A stretch of DNA of 64,000 nucleotides from contig NZ_JAYWIX010000003.1 in NCBI RefSeq assembly GCF_035916755.1, forward strand, positions 1 to 64,000. Direction: 5' to 3'. This DNA is from Rothia sp035916755. Its GTDB lineage: Bacteria; Actinomycetota; Actinomycetes; Actinomycetales; Micrococcaceae. The translations under genes and the position numbers were made by a program. Positions 52,520 through 63,878 of the stretch are shown one piece after another. The notes beneath the pieces were generated by a model. That model made no database searches. It had not been told where the DNA came from and saw only the letters and a program-made list of their open reading frames with translations. Each line of letters starts with the position of its first letter. Within the stretch, counting starts at the first letter, position 1.

Positions 52520-52585
52520 TAGGGACCAGATTACTCTCAGTGGTATGTCAAGGCGTGAAGTACTTTGGGAGTAATCTGGTCCCTA
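52520..52585. repeat. 17-bp inverted repeat with 32-base centre between aroB and efp
   Basis: TAGGGACCAGATTACTC (52520-52536) pairs perfectly with its complement at 52569-52585, five bases after the aroB stop. No T run follows on the minus strand. The centre holds a TTGACA on the minus strand that might be a -35 box for efp-nusB. It could terminate aroB, form a promoter-associated operator, or be a small dispersed repeat. Confidence 0.6.
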
Positions 52586-52589
52586 CTGA

Positions 52590-53684
52590 TTAGGCGGCAA
52601 TTTCCTGGTAGGTCATAAACAGGATCGAATCGTCGGGTACCTCGTAAATACGGGGCTTGCCCAGGCTCTCCAGCACCACGAAGCGCAGCATGTTGCCGCG
52701 GGCCTTCTTGTCGCGGCGCATGGTTTCGAGCAGTTTGGGCCAGCGGTCTGCCGGGTAGGTGGTGGGCAGGTCGAGGGCGGTACAGATAGCGCGGGTTCGC
52801 TCAACTGTGGCCTCATCAAGGTAGCCAGCGGCGAGGGACAGTTCTGCGGCGAAAACCATGCCTACAGCTACGGCAGCCCCGTGGCGCCACTGGTAGCGTT
52901 CTGCGTGCTCGATGGCGTGGCCCAGGGTATGACCGTAGTTCAGGAATTCGCGGCGGCCCGACTCCTTCAGGTCTTCAGACACCACTTCAGCCTTAACCCG
53001 AATGGAGCGCTCGATGAGCTCTCGTACTACCTCAGACTGGGAGTCCCGAATCTTACCGGGGTTCGCTTCAACCAGGTCGAGAATCACCGGGTCTGCGATG
53101 AAGCCGCACTTAATGACTTCGGCCATACCGGTGAGCAGCTCGTGCTGCGGTAGGGTACGCAGCACACCCAGTTCGCAGAGGACGGCTGTGGGCGGGTGGA
53201 AGGCCCCCACTAGGTTCTTGCCCTCTGCGGTGTTGATGCCGGTCTTGCCGCCGACTGCGGCGTCCACCATGCCCAGCAGGGTGGTGGGGATGTGGATGAC
53301 GCGGACGCCGCGTAGCCAGGTAGCTGCCACAAAGCCGGCAAGGTCGGTGACGGCACCGCCACCTACGGAAATAATCGCGTCGGTGCGGGTGAAGTCATTT
53401 TGGCCCAGTACCTGCCAACAGAAGGCCGCGACCTGAATGTGCTTGCCTTCTTCGGCGTCCGGAATTTCAGCCGAGTAGGCCTCAAAACCTGCTGTGCGCA
53501 TCTGCTCCATCACCAGCTCACCGGTGGAGCGCAGGGCGCGGGGGTGGATGACGAGGATGCGCTGGGTTCGGTTGCCCAGGATCTCGGGGATAGCACCGAG
53601 CAGGTTGTGGCCTACGTAAACGTCGTAGTTTTCTGAAGGCTGGGTGCCGGTGACGGGTATGACGGTGGTGGGCTGGTCGCTCAC
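52590..53684 (-). CDS. aroB: 3-Dehydroquinate synthase
   Basis: A 364-residue NAD- and zinc-dependent enzyme of the shikimate pathway. Visible motifs are the glycine-rich ISVGGGAVTDLAGFVAATW segment, PTTLLGMVDAAVGGKTGIN, and metal-ligand His residues in GHTLGHAIEH. GTG start at 53684 overlaps the aroK stop by four bases (GTGA), implying coupled translation. Last of aroC-aroK-aroB. Confidence 0.96.
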   Translation of the reverse strand: MSDQPTTVIPVTGTQPSENYDVYVGHNLLGAIPEILGNRTQRILVIHPRALRSTGELVMEQMRTAGFEAYSAEIPDAEEGKHIQVAAFCWQVLGQNDFTRTDAIISVGGGAVTDLAGFVAATWLRGVRVIHIPTTLLGMVDAAVGGKTGINTAEGKNLVGAFHPPTAVLCELGVLRTLPQHELLTGMAEVIKCGFIADPVILDLVEANPGKIRDSQSEVVRELIERSIRVKAEVVSEDLKESGRREFLNYGHTLGHAIEHAERYQWRHGAAVAVGMVFAAELSLAAGYLDEATVERTRAICTALDLPTTYPADRWPKLLETMRRDKKARGNMLRFVVLESLGKPRIYEVPDDSILFMTYQEIAA

Positions 53685-54301
53685 GCTTGAGCCTTTCGGT
53701 TCTTGATGATGAAGTTCTGAATTTCGGCTGCCATGTCAGCTATTCCCCGGCCTCCGCAGGCATCCAGGGTGTAGCTGGCGAGCTCTTCGTAACGGTCCCG
53801 CCGGGCCTCAAATATTTCGGTCCATTTTTGTACCGGGTTGGGCTGGAGCAGGGGCCGGGTTTTGCTGTTCTGGATGCGGGGAGCTACGGTTTCAGCATCA
53901 ACCTTGATGTAGATAACTGTCTCGTCTTTGAGCACCCGTGCCACCTCGGGGGTCATGGGGGCTCCCCCGCCCAGGGAGAAGATGGTGTTACGCCGGGCAG
54001 GTGAGGTCAGCACCTCCCGGATAACATCGGCCTCGATACGGCGGAACTCAGCTTCACCATAGTCGGCAAAGATTTGTGACACCTCACCGTATTTTTCGAC
54101 GATGAGGTGGTCAGAGTCGAGGAACTCGTAGCCGTAGAAGCGCGCGAGGTGCGTGCCTATATAGGACTTACCCGCCGCCATGGGGCCGATGATCACGACC
54201 GGGCGGGATTTTTCGATATAGGTTTCTTGCACCTCGCGCACCTGGTTGGGTGCGAGCACCTCGGTCATGTCGATCGCGTGGTCACGTGATCGGGGGGTCA
54301 T
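53681..54301 (-). CDS. aroK: Shikimate kinase
   Basis: A 206-residue kinase phosphorylating shikimate. The Walker A motif is GPMAAGKS, followed by DSDHLIVEKYG (shikimate-binding Asp), the FSLGGGAP loop and the lid Arg in KTRPLLQ. An N-terminal extension of about 35 residues precedes the P-loop and is longer than usual, so an internal ATG (54268) could be the real start. I chose the ATG at 54301, two bases after the aroC stop, because of close coupling. Confidence 0.9.
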   Translation of the reverse strand: MTPRSRDHAIDMTEVLAPNQVREVQETYIEKSRPVVIIGPMAAGKSYIGTHLARFYGYEFLDSDHLIVEKYGEVSQIFADYGEAEFRRIEADVIREVLTSPARRNTIFSLGGGAPMTPEVARVLKDETVIYIKVDAETVAPRIQNSKTRPLLQPNPVQKWTEIFEARRDRYEELASYTLDACGGRGIADMAAEIQNFIIKNRKAQA

Positions 54302-54303
54302 GG

Positions 54304-55518
54304 TTAGGCGTCCCACCCTGCTACGTTGGATTCCCAGGCCAGGGATTCGGGGATGGCTGCCAGGTAGGAGTCCATGTTGCGGCGGGTTTCGGTGATGGAG
54401 TCGCCGCCGAACTTTTCGAGGGCTGCTTCTGCCAGCACTAGGGCGACCATGGCTTCTGCGACGACGCCGGCTGCGGGCACGGCACAGACGTCTGAGCGCT
54501 GGTGGTGGGCGCGGGCAACTTCACCTGTGGAGGTGTCGATGGTGGCCAAGGCCTTGGGCACGGTGGCAATGGGTTTCATGGCAGCGCGTACACGCAGCAG
54601 ATCACCGATAGTCATACCGCCTTCAATACCGCCTGCGCGGTTTGAGACGCGCTGGACGCCGTGCTCACCGGGTACGATTTCGTCGTGGGCGCGGGTGCCG
54701 GGGCGCTTGGCGGTTTCAAAGCCGTCGCCTACTTCTACACCCTTGATAGCCTGAATACCCATGAGGGCAGCGGCCAGGCGGGCATCGAGGCGGCGGTCCC
54801 AGTGCACGTAGGAGCCGAGTCCCGGGGGGAGGCCGTAGGCCAGAACTTCTACTACACCGCCTAAGGTTTCGCCGTCCTTGTGGGCCTTATCGACGGTGGC
54901 GACCATTGCTTCGGAGGTTGCAGCGTCGAAGCAGCGCAGGGGGTCGGCGTCGAGGGCAGCAACATCGCGAGGGGTAGGACACGGGGCGTCGGCGGGGGCT
55001 GCTACCTCAGCGATAGCGGTGGTGTGGCTGACCAGTTCTACGCCAAGAGCCTTAAGAATCTGGGCTGCAACGACTCCCAGGGCTACGCGGGTTGCGGTTT
55101 CTCGGGCGCTGGCACGTTCGAGGACGGGGCGGGATTCGTCGAAGCCGTACTTCTGCATACCGGCGAAGTCTGCGTGGCCGGGGCGGGGTCGGGTAAGGGC
55201 TGCGTTGCGGGCGCGCCCCTCAATCAGGGCGGGGTCAACGGGGTCTGATGACATGACATCAACCCACTTGGGCCATTCGGTGTTGGCAATTTCGATAGCC
55301 ACGGGCCCACCCTGGGTTTTACCGTGGCGCACCCCGCCCAGGATGCGCACGCGGTCCTCTTCGAACTTCATGCGGGCACCACGGCCGTAGCCGAGGCGGC
55401 GGCGGGCTAGAGCATCGCGCACCATCTCGCTGGTGAGTTCGACACCTGCCGGTACGCCTTCAATAATTCCTACCAGGGCTTCGCCGTGGGATTCACCGGC
55501 TGTGAGCCAACGTAGCAT
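54304..55518 (-). CDS. aroC: Chorismate synthase
   Basis: A 404-residue FMN-dependent enzyme forming chorismate. Signature motifs are LTAGESHGEALVGIIEGVPAG at the N-terminus, GRGARMKFEEDRV, and the later NRAGGIEGGMTIG segment. It lies 101 bases after aroE, and aroK follows directly. It provides the end product for aromatic amino acids and folate precursors. Confidence 0.97.
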   Translation of the reverse strand: MLRWLTAGESHGEALVGIIEGVPAGVELTSEMVRDALARRRLGYGRGARMKFEEDRVRILGGVRHGKTQGGPVAIEIANTEWPKWVDVMSSDPVDPALIEGRARNAALTRPRPGHADFAGMQKYGFDESRPVLERASARETATRVALGVVAAQILKALGVELVSHTTAIAEVAAPADAPCPTPRDVAALDADPLRCFDAATSEAMVATVDKAHKDGETLGGVVEVLAYGLPPGLGSYVHWDRRLDARLAAALMGIQAIKGVEVGDGFETAKRPGTRAHDEIVPGEHGVQRVSNRAGGIEGGMTIGDLLRVRAAMKPIATVPKALATIDTSTGEVARAHHQRSDVCAVPAAGVVAEAMVALVLAEAALEKFGGDSITETRRNMDSYLAAIPESLAWESNVAGWDA

Positions 55519-55619
55519 CTCTAACCTTCTTTACGTTTGCCTGTGGGTCTTGTGTTCTAAGATTTCCAAAAATAGCGGTCGATGGCAAACCACCGCTCCA
55601 CGATTCGGTACGCCATATC

Positions 55620-56549
55620 TCAAGGGGTGAGGCCCACCAGCTGGCTGACCGACTCAGGTTCAAAGCTCGTGATAGGAAGACCGACCGCCTGCCGCATAGC
55701 AGCTAGCACCTCTTCTTGCCGGGGTAAGGGCAGGGACCTTGAATGGCCGGTAAAGAGCTTAACCTGGTCTACTGCCTGGTACATCAGCATCTCAAGGCCG
55801 CTGGTCACGGACCCTCCACGGGCCTCCCACTCCCCCGCTAGAACCGAGGGCCAGGGGTCATAGGAGACATCCAACAGGTAGCCGGCAGATTCACCCTGTT
55901 CAGCGGTAGCCAGCAGCCCGTCGGCTGCTCCCGCAGGCAGGGTACAGATGGTCACATCAAATTCCGCGTAGCTTTTTGCGAATCTGTCAATTGGCAGGAA
56001 GTCAAGGTGCAGACCCAGGCGGGTGGCAGCGTCCGCAACCCCCTGAGCACGGCTAGCGTCGCGCACAAAGACGCGGACGCCGTCCGCCCCCATAGCGCGC
56101 AAGGCGGCAAGGGCGGCGGTGGCGGTACCGCCGCCACCAATAATCGCAGCCCGCGCGGGCTTGCCGACGAAGCCGGCCTGGCGCAGGGCATTGATGATAC
56201 CCGACACGTCGGTGTTATCGCCCCAGGAGGTCAACAGACCATCAGCATCGTGCCGCCAGTAGACGGTGTTAACAACGCCCACTGCTTGGGCAAAGGGGGT
56301 CAGGTGATCCAGGTGCTCTCTGACCGCTGATTTCAGCGGCATGGTGACAGAAAAGCCGCGGGTACCCTGCTTGGGGGTGTAGCGGGCAAAGACGTCGGCT
56401 AGCTGGTCCTCGCGGGTGTCCAGCCGCTCGTAGTCCATCTCGATGCCAAGAGCCAGGTAGGCGCCCCGGTGGAGTAGGGGTGACTTGCTGTGCTTAATGG
56501 GGTGCCCCAAGACAAAAGCCTTGGGGCACTCGGTAACCTGCTGACTCAT
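55620..56549 (-). CDS. aroE: Shikimate dehydrogenase
   Basis: A 309-residue NADPH-dependent enzyme reducing dehydroshikimate. The substrate-binding GHPIKHSKSPLLH and VTMPLKSAV (catalytic Lys) segments and the Rossmann GGGGTATAAL motif are clear. The frame opens three codons upstream, but ATG at 56549 overlaps the mltG stop (TAATG) and is the likely coupled start. The ending segment MLMYQAVDQVKLFTG is typical of the family. Confidence 0.92.
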   Translation of the reverse strand: MSQQVTECPKAFVLGHPIKHSKSPLLHRGAYLALGIEMDYERLDTREDQLADVFARYTPKQGTRGFSVTMPLKSAVREHLDHLTPFAQAVGVVNTVYWRHDADGLLTSWGDNTDVSGIINALRQAGFVGKPARAAIIGGGGTATAALAALRAMGADGVRVFVRDASRAQGVADAATRLGLHLDFLPIDRFAKSYAEFDVTICTLPAGAADGLLATAEQGESAGYLLDVSYDPWPSVLAGEWEARGGSVTSGLEMLMYQAVDQVKLFTGHSRSLPLPRQEEVLAAMRQAVGLPITSFEPESVSQLVGLTP

Positions 56550-57766
56550 TAGGAGCAAACACCCTCGTGAGCTTCACAGAACTCGTTGTAGACTTCCACG
56601 TTCTTCAGGTGCTCCTCGTAGGTTTTGGCGAAGAGAGTTTCACCGGTGAAAAGATCAACGGTGACCCAGAAGTAGTAGTCGTTCTTCTCGGGGTTCGCCG
56701 CAGCCTTAATGGCAGCCAGGCCCGGTGAACCGATAGGGCCTACGGGCAGGCCCTGGTAGTAGAAGGTGTTGTACTTGTTGCTGGCGTCCTGCTTCTGCTC
56801 GTTAGAGATGTGGTAGCTCTGAATACCCAGGCCGTAAGCAACGGTTGCATCGGACTGCAGGAAGCCGCTGGTCTCACCATCGGGGTTGTTCAGCCGGTTC
56901 TCAATAGCACCGGCAATCGGGTAGTAGTCAGCTTCGCGACCCTCAAACTCAAGAATTGAGCCGACGGTGATGACGTGGAAGATCTGGTCATCGCCAGATA
57001 CCCCAGCCTCTTCCAGAGCCTCGAAGGTGTTATCTACCATCATCTGCAGAATCTCTTCAGCACCGGCGTCCTTGGGGAAGCGGTATTCGCCGGGGAAGAG
57101 GAAGCCCTCGATGGTGGGGAACTTAGACGGAATGCCAAAGCGGGTGGGGTCGGTGGACAGGGCTTTGAATTCCTGGGCGCTGATACCTGTACCGGTGGCC
57201 AGAGCTTCGAAGGTCTTGTCCATACGCCAGGTACGGGCAACAGCCACATAGTTGGTGTTAGCCTCGTCAAAACGCAGGAGCTCGCTGAGGGCAGATGAAC
57301 TGCTCATTTCTTCCTGCATCTTATACTCACCGGGCTGGAAGTACTGGCCCTGGCCGTTATTGGAGTATTCCTCCAAGAAACGGTCGGCGTTTGCAATAAT
57401 GCCCTGCTCTTCCAGGGAGTTAGCGATGCTAATAGCCGATGCGCCTTCGGGAATAGTGAAGGTGACTTCGGTGCCGTTGCCCTCGCCCGCGTAATCCTTA
57501 CGTTCGAACCAGCCGTATCGGGGGGCCAGAATCGATACGATCAGCACCAGGGCTACCGCAAACACAAGGCCTGCAGAAATCACAAAGTTGCGGGAGCGAC
57601 GGCGGGTGCGGTCACGGTCTGCTGCGGTGTATTCCTCTTCGTCGACGGCGGTGAAGAACCCACCGTTAGCTCCGTCTTCGGTTGAGCCCAGCAGGCCGTC
57701 AAGATCGGTCTGCTGGTTCTTGGTGCGGCGGCGCGGCGGGCGGCTAGAACTCGAGTTCTCAGACAT
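56549..57766 (-). CDS. mltG: Endolytic murein transglycosylase MltG
   Basis: A 405-residue single-pass membrane protein that cuts nascent peptidoglycan. A basic, Ser/Arg-rich cytoplasmic tail (~55 residues) leads to one helix (about 61-84), a LysM-like region (TEVTFTIPEGASAISIA), and the catalytic YceG domain with the Glu in SILEFEGREADYYPIAGAIENRL-like context. The frame opens far upstream inside ruvX; ATG at 57766 has GGAG seven bases before it. It overlaps the ruvX end by eight bases and aroE at its own end. Confidence 0.93.
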   Translation of the reverse strand: MSENSSSSRPPRRRTKNQQTDLDGLLGSTEDGANGGFFTAVDEEEYTAADRDRTRRRSRNFVISAGLVFAVALVLIVSILAPRYGWFERKDYAGEGNGTEVTFTIPEGASAISIANSLEEQGIIANADRFLEEYSNNGQGQYFQPGEYKMQEEMSSSSALSELLRFDEANTNYVAVARTWRMDKTFEALATGTGISAQEFKALSTDPTRFGIPSKFPTIEGFLFPGEYRFPKDAGAEEILQMMVDNTFEALEEAGVSGDDQIFHVITVGSILEFEGREADYYPIAGAIENRLNNPDGETSGFLQSDATVAYGLGIQSYHISNEQKQDASNKYNTFYYQGLPVGPIGSPGLAAIKAAANPEKNDYYFWVTVDLFTGETLFAKTYEEHLKNVEVYNEFCEAHEGVCS

Positions 57767-58301
57767 TCGGGTTCTCCGTTTCGTCGTTGGAGGTGCTGGA
57801 ATCAAGCTCATCGTGAGGGATCGTGAGCTCAACGCGGTAACCGGCCAGATGCTGGCCAGCCTTGAGGGTGTCGACAGCATGCTGCAAGATGTTGACGGCA
57901 GCAACCTGGTCGACCATGGTTTTGAATTCTCTGCTCGATACTCCGGCCTCGTGAAGCGAGCGGTGGGCGCTCACCGTGGTGAGTCGCTCGTCGACCAGCC
58001 ACACGGGTACGGAGGCATCGTCAGCAGCAAGTTCCTGCACCAGGGCCTCGGCATACTCGCGGGCCATGAGGGTCGAGGGGCTCTCTCCCCCGCGCATGGT
58101 CTTGGGTAGCCCCACGAAGACTTCGGTGACTTCGTTAACCTCGATGAGCTTGCGAAGTACCCGCCGGTCTGAGTTCTTTTTCAGGTCGCGGCGGAGGGTC
58201 TTGAGGGGCGTTGCGAGTATGCCGTCGGGGTCGCACAGGGCAAGGCCGACGCGGGCGTTACCCACGTCGACTCCCATGCGGCGGCCTCTGGTGAAGGTCA
58301 C
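57759..58301 (-). CDS. ruvX: Holliday junction resolvase-like protein RuvX (YqgF)
   Basis: A 180-residue RNase H-fold protein; family members act in 16S rRNA 5' maturation or as putative junction resolvases. The MGVDVGNARVGLALCD motif carries the first catalytic Asp, followed by VGLPKTMRGGESPS and VWLVDERLTT (Glu) and a late Asp in DQVAAVNIL. The open frame runs further upstream into alaS, but GTG at 58301, four bases after the alaS stop, gives the family length. alaS-ruvX-mltG-aroE is conserved in actinobacteria. Confidence 0.9.
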   Translation of the reverse strand: MTFTRGRRMGVDVGNARVGLALCDPDGILATPLKTLRRDLKKNSDRRVLRKLIEVNEVTEVFVGLPKTMRGGESPSTLMAREYAEALVQELAADDASVPVWLVDERLTTVSAHRSLHEAGVSSREFKTMVDQVAAVNILQHAVDTLKAGQHLAGYRVELTIPHDELDSSTSNDETENPNV

Positions 58302-58305
58302 TGGG

Positions 58306-60993
<2,688 letters not shown>

Positions 60994-61039
60994 CGAGGCT
61001 TTCTTCCTTCGGTTGATAGTAAATCTTGGGGTGGTTCGC

Positions 61040-61510
61040 TTATGCGAAGAAGTCTTTGCCGAGTTCGGCATCGCGCTCTAGGCGGTGCCTGATGTCGGCT
61101 TCTCGTTCTGCCAGACTTCCGGCCGGGGGCAGGGCAACAGATTCGATGAGCTGGTCGTCCGCTAGTTGCTGGGGCTCGCTCCCCCGCTGCCAGGTGTCGA
61201 GGGAGCCTGGGCGGGCGTCCTTGGTCTGAGCGTCGAAGCGATCTTTAAGTTCTGCTTCTTTTTCCTCCATGCCCGCTTTGACGGTCGCGGCGAAGCTCAT
61301 CGCCTTGAGTGCTGCACCCTTGAAGGGGGCGCCGTATTTTGAGTCAAAGAATTGAGCCATGGTGCTACCTTCTGCTGTGAAGCGCTGCAGGGGGTGATCC
61401 GCTGAGACTTCAATGTCGGTGGACGCCGGTGCTGAGGTACGGTTGCGCGTGGCCAGGTAGCCTGCGGCGGCTCCGCCCGCTATGAGGAGTATGTTTTTAA
61501 GGAGTCCCAT
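61040..61510 (-). CDS. Small membrane-anchored protein, possibly DUF6167-like
   Basis: A 156-residue protein with a single N-terminal helix (about residues 4-22, GGAAAG-rich) and a long charged, mostly helical remainder. I do not firmly recognise the family; position between a DUF948 gene and alaS matches a conserved actinobacterial gene sometimes called DUF6167. Its ATG directly follows the DUF948 stop (TAAATG), so the two are coupled. It may partner the DUF948 protein at the membrane. No enzymatic motifs are seen. Confidence 0.6.
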   Translation of the reverse strand: MGLLKNILLIAGGAAAGYLATRNRTSAPASTDIEVSADHPLQRFTAEGSTMAQFFDSKYGAPFKGAALKAMSFAATVKAGMEEKEAELKDRFDAQTKDARPGSLDTWQRGSEPQQLADDQLIESVALPPAGSLAEREADIRHRLERDAELGKDFFA

Positions 61511-61936
61511 TTAGTGGCCTTCGGGTGAGGTTCCGGGGCGCTCCTGCCCTGCGGTGGTTGAGGCTGCCGGGCGTGAACCGGTCGCAGCTGCGCCGTCCCC
61601 CTTGACTGCCTTGCGGATGCCGTGGGAGAAAGCTGCAACCTTGATGAGGGGCTGACCTACGGTCGAGGTGACCAGTGATGAGAGAGCAGAAACGTTTGCT
61701 GAGGCATCAGAAACGTTGCTGGTGATGTTGTCGACCTTCTCAATCTGGGCGTTGGTGCTGGCCACAGTTTTAGTGACTTCACCGATGAGCGGTGTGGTCT
61801 CGTTGTTGAGAGACCGGATGGTTGCGGTGAGTTCGTCGAAGACCTGACCGAGTTTGATGATGGGCAGGGCTAGCAGGGCTACGAGAATCGCGAATACGCC
61901 TGCGGCTATAAGGCCCGCGATATCTGCTCCGCTCAT
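61511..61936 (-). CDS. DUF948 domain-containing protein
   Basis: A 141-residue protein with one N-terminal helix (about 5-27) followed by a helical, probably coiled-coil DUF948 region (about 30-110; VFDELTATIRSLNNETTPLIGEV) and a Gly/Ala/Ser-rich tail. The family occurs widely in Gram-positive bacteria with unknown function. AGGAA before ATG supports the start. It lies between rpsD and the small membrane gene in front of alaS. Confidence 0.82.
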   Translation of the reverse strand: MSGADIAGLIAAGVFAILVALLALPIIKLGQVFDELTATIRSLNNETTPLIGEVTKTVASTNAQIEKVDNITSNVSDASANVSALSSLVTSTVGQPLIKVAAFSHGIRKAVKGDGAAATGSRPAASTTAGQERPGTSPEGH

Positions 61937-62018
61937 GGCTTTCCTGCTTTCTGCCGAGTCACCCGGCTTTTAAAGGACACGATTTGATAACAATCTTACT
62001 TTACACGGCATTAAGGAG

Positions 62019-62063
62019 CCAGCCCGCTCCCCTGGCCCGTGAGGGCGCAGGTGGGCGGGCTGG
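62019..62063 (-). terminator. Possible terminator of rpsD
   Basis: A 9-bp stem CCAGCCCGC/GCGGGCTGG after rpsD with a long 27-base centre and no T run on the minus strand. It may slow polymerase or process RNA rather than terminate strongly. Confidence 0.4.
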
Positions 62064-62079
62064 TGTGAGCTTGGCGGGA

Positions 62080-62712
62080 TTAGGCCAGGCGTGAGTAGTA
62101 TTCAACCACGAGCTGCTCTTCGCAGGTCACGGGGATTTCTTCACGCTTGGGTGCGCGCTCGAGCTTGGCGTGGAGCTTCTCGATCTCTACGTTCAGGTAG
62201 GCAGGGGTGTCAGGCAGGACGTCCTGGTGTGCGCCGGTGGCTGCAACCTGGAAGGGTGCCATCTTCTCTGACTTGGGGTGAACGTGAATCAGCTGGCCGG
62301 GCTTGACACGGAAGGAGGGGCGGTCAACGCGGATGCCGTCTACCATGATGTGGCGGTGTACGACGAGCTGACGTGCCTGTGCGATGGTGCGAGCGAAACC
62401 TGAGCGCAGGACGAGGGCGTCCAGGCGGGTTTCGAGGATCTCGACCAGGTTCTTACCGGTCTGGCCTTCGATGCGCTTAGCTTCGAGGTAGGCGCGGCGC
62501 ATCTGAGCTTCACGAATGTTGTACTGTGCGCGCAGACGCTGCTTCTCGCGCAGCTGTACGGCGTAGTTCGAGTCAGCCTTCTTGCGGCTGCGGCCGTGCT
62601 GGCCGGGGCCGTAAGGACGACGCTCGAGGTACTTTTCTGCCTTGGGGGTCAGTGCGATGCCGAGGGCACGTGACTGACGCACGGTACGGCGGGTACGGTT
62701 GTGGTTTGCCAC
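62080..62712 (-). CDS. rpsD: 30S ribosomal protein S4
   Basis: A 210-residue primary 16S rRNA-binding protein. RALGIALTPKAEKYLERRPYGPGQHG is the typical N-terminal region in this group, and the S4 RNA-binding domain (LDALVLRSGFARTIAQARQLVVHRHIMVDG) follows. No zinc-binding cysteines are present, so it is the C-minus type. GTG start at 62712 with AAAGGA ten bases upstream. It is preceded by a long leader (about 240 bases from the predicted promoter), where S4 autoregulation might act. Confidence 0.96.
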   Translation of the reverse strand: MANHNRTRRTVRQSRALGIALTPKAEKYLERRPYGPGQHGRSRKKADSNYAVQLREKQRLRAQYNIREAQMRRAYLEAKRIEGQTGKNLVEILETRLDALVLRSGFARTIAQARQLVVHRHIMVDGIRVDRPSFRVKPGQLIHVHPKSEKMAPFQVAATGAHQDVLPDTPAYLNVEIEKLHAKLERAPKREEIPVTCEEQLVVEYYSRLA

Positions 62713-62991
62713 AGTTCGTATTCCTTTTCTTTAGCGGTTGGCACGACTCGTAACGCATATACGGTGGTGTGCTGAGCGTTTCCCACGGGTGTGGGTGTGC
62801 CATTGTTCTGGTGGTCTGGCCTCCGGTGGGCCGCCCACGGTTTGGGCGGTGGAGAGTAGAGAGCAGCCGCACTCTCGGTACTACGAGCTACCCGGTGATC
62901 AGTTTCTGCTCCCTTGCCGGGGCGGACGTTGCGTTTTGGGTAGTCTGCCAGCCACAATCAAGTATATAGACCCGTTAGGTGTCCTGGCTAA
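62713..62991 (-). promoter_or_regulatory. rpsD upstream region: predicted promoter and leader
   Basis: A -10-like TATATA (62968-62963) lies 17 bases after a weak -35-like TTAGCC (62991-62986), implying a leader of roughly 240 bases. The leader can form a CCGCCCA/TGGGCGG stem near 62828-62846. No open reading frame in it looks real. Such leaders often carry r-protein autoregulatory folds; this one is unproven. Confidence 0.4.
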
Positions 62992-63029
62992 CCCCGCGGG
63001 AGCAAGAAGTTGTGATTTTAGACAAAAGT

Positions 63030-63060
63030 GGGCTCCGGGTGCTTTCAGCACCCGGAGCCC
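63030..63060 (-). terminator. Intrinsic terminator of the secreted protein gene
   Basis: A perfect 14-bp stem (GGGCTCCGGGTGCT with its complement) and 3-base loop, 30 bases after the stop codon. On the minus strand it is followed by CACTTTTGTC. Confidence 0.82.
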
Positions 63061-63090
63061 AGTGAACCCACCAGGGGGGGACTATCGGCG

Positions 63091-63606
63091 TTAGATGCCG
63101 AAGCCGTAGTTGTCGTAGACGCTGCTGTTGTTAGCCGGGTTGGTGTCCTGAGCGCTGTTGGGGATGTAGTCGGTGGTGACAACAATCTTGTTGCGCTTGG
63201 AGTGGTTGAGATAGTGTCCGTGGGCCCAGTCAAGACGAACCTGCTCACCGGGGCCAAGCTCACCGCGCAGGGTCACCATAAAGGTGTGGGAGTTAACGCG
63301 GGCAATCCTCATCTTTGTTGAGGCGGGGGTGGTCAGGGTCAGGGAGGTGTGCTTGACGGGGGCACCGCTCATGTCTTCAACGGTAACGTAGAAGCGGGTT
63401 CCACTAGGCAGGTTGCCAGAGGCAGATCCGGAGTTACCGATATAGAGCTGGCCGATAGTTGCCAGACCGGGAACCGGGGCAAAGGAGGTGGCATTGGTGT
63501 AGACGTCAACGGAGGTGGGTACGGTGGCGGCCTCAGCGGGGGCTACCGCCAGACCGGTAGCTGTCAGGGCACCGAGAGCTGCGGTGGATAGGGCTTTCTT
63601 CATCAT
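63091..63606 (-). CDS. Small secreted protein with DUF11-like beta-sandwich
   Basis: A 171-residue exported protein. A Sec signal peptide (KKALSTAALGALTATGLAVAP then AEA-A) should be cleaved near residue 27-29. The mature part is beta-rich and ends with DTNPANNSS, resembling the D-x-N-P-x-N-N ending of DUF11-type extracellular repeats. No cysteines, sortase motif or anchor is seen, so it is probably free or loosely wall-bound. The frame opens with TTG at 63612; I use ATG at 63606 with AGGA upstream. A paralogue follows at the right edge. Function unknown. Confidence 0.8.
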   Translation of the reverse strand: MMKKALSTAALGALTATGLAVAPAEAATVPTSVDVYTNATSFAPVPGLATIGQLYIGNSGSASGNLPSGTRFYVTVEDMSGAPVKHTSLTLTTPASTKMRIARVNSHTFMVTLRGELGPGEQVRLDWAHGHYLNHSKRNKIVVTTDYIPNSAQDTNPANNSSVYDNYGFGI

Positions 63607-63795
63607 AAGCAAAAAATCCTAAATCTCTAAAGGGGTGTGAGTAGGTCTGAGACTGTAAACAATAAAAGCGACTTGTAATCTCTAACCTCCTCTAGTTTAG
63701 CGAGCTAGCCTGGGACAAGACTAGGCAGTTTAGCCCCTACATATATGGACATTCCCCGCATTAAGGTGGACAAGCTCCGGCTTTAAAATGAGGAA

Positions 63796-63825
63796 GGCGG
63801 TGAAGAGAGATATCTCTTCACCGCC
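63796..63825. terminator. Hairpin between the two secreted-protein genes
   Basis: A perfect 13-bp stem (GGCGGTGAAGAGA with its complement) and a GATA loop. On the minus strand it lies after the right-edge gene, downstream of another terminator-like hairpin, giving a double terminator. Confidence 0.7.
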
Positions 63826-63838
63826 CCGAGTCTAAAAG

Positions 63839-63868
63839 CCTAGCTTTTGATTGAGATTGAAAGCTAGG
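63839..63868 (-). terminator. Terminator of the right-edge gene
   Basis: CCTAGCTTT/AAAGCTAGG, a 9-bp stem with a 12-base loop, ten bases after the stop codon of the partial gene. T-rich flanks lie on both sides (TTTTT on plus, CTTTT on minus). Confidence 0.72.
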
Positions 63869-63878
63869 TTTTTAGGGT

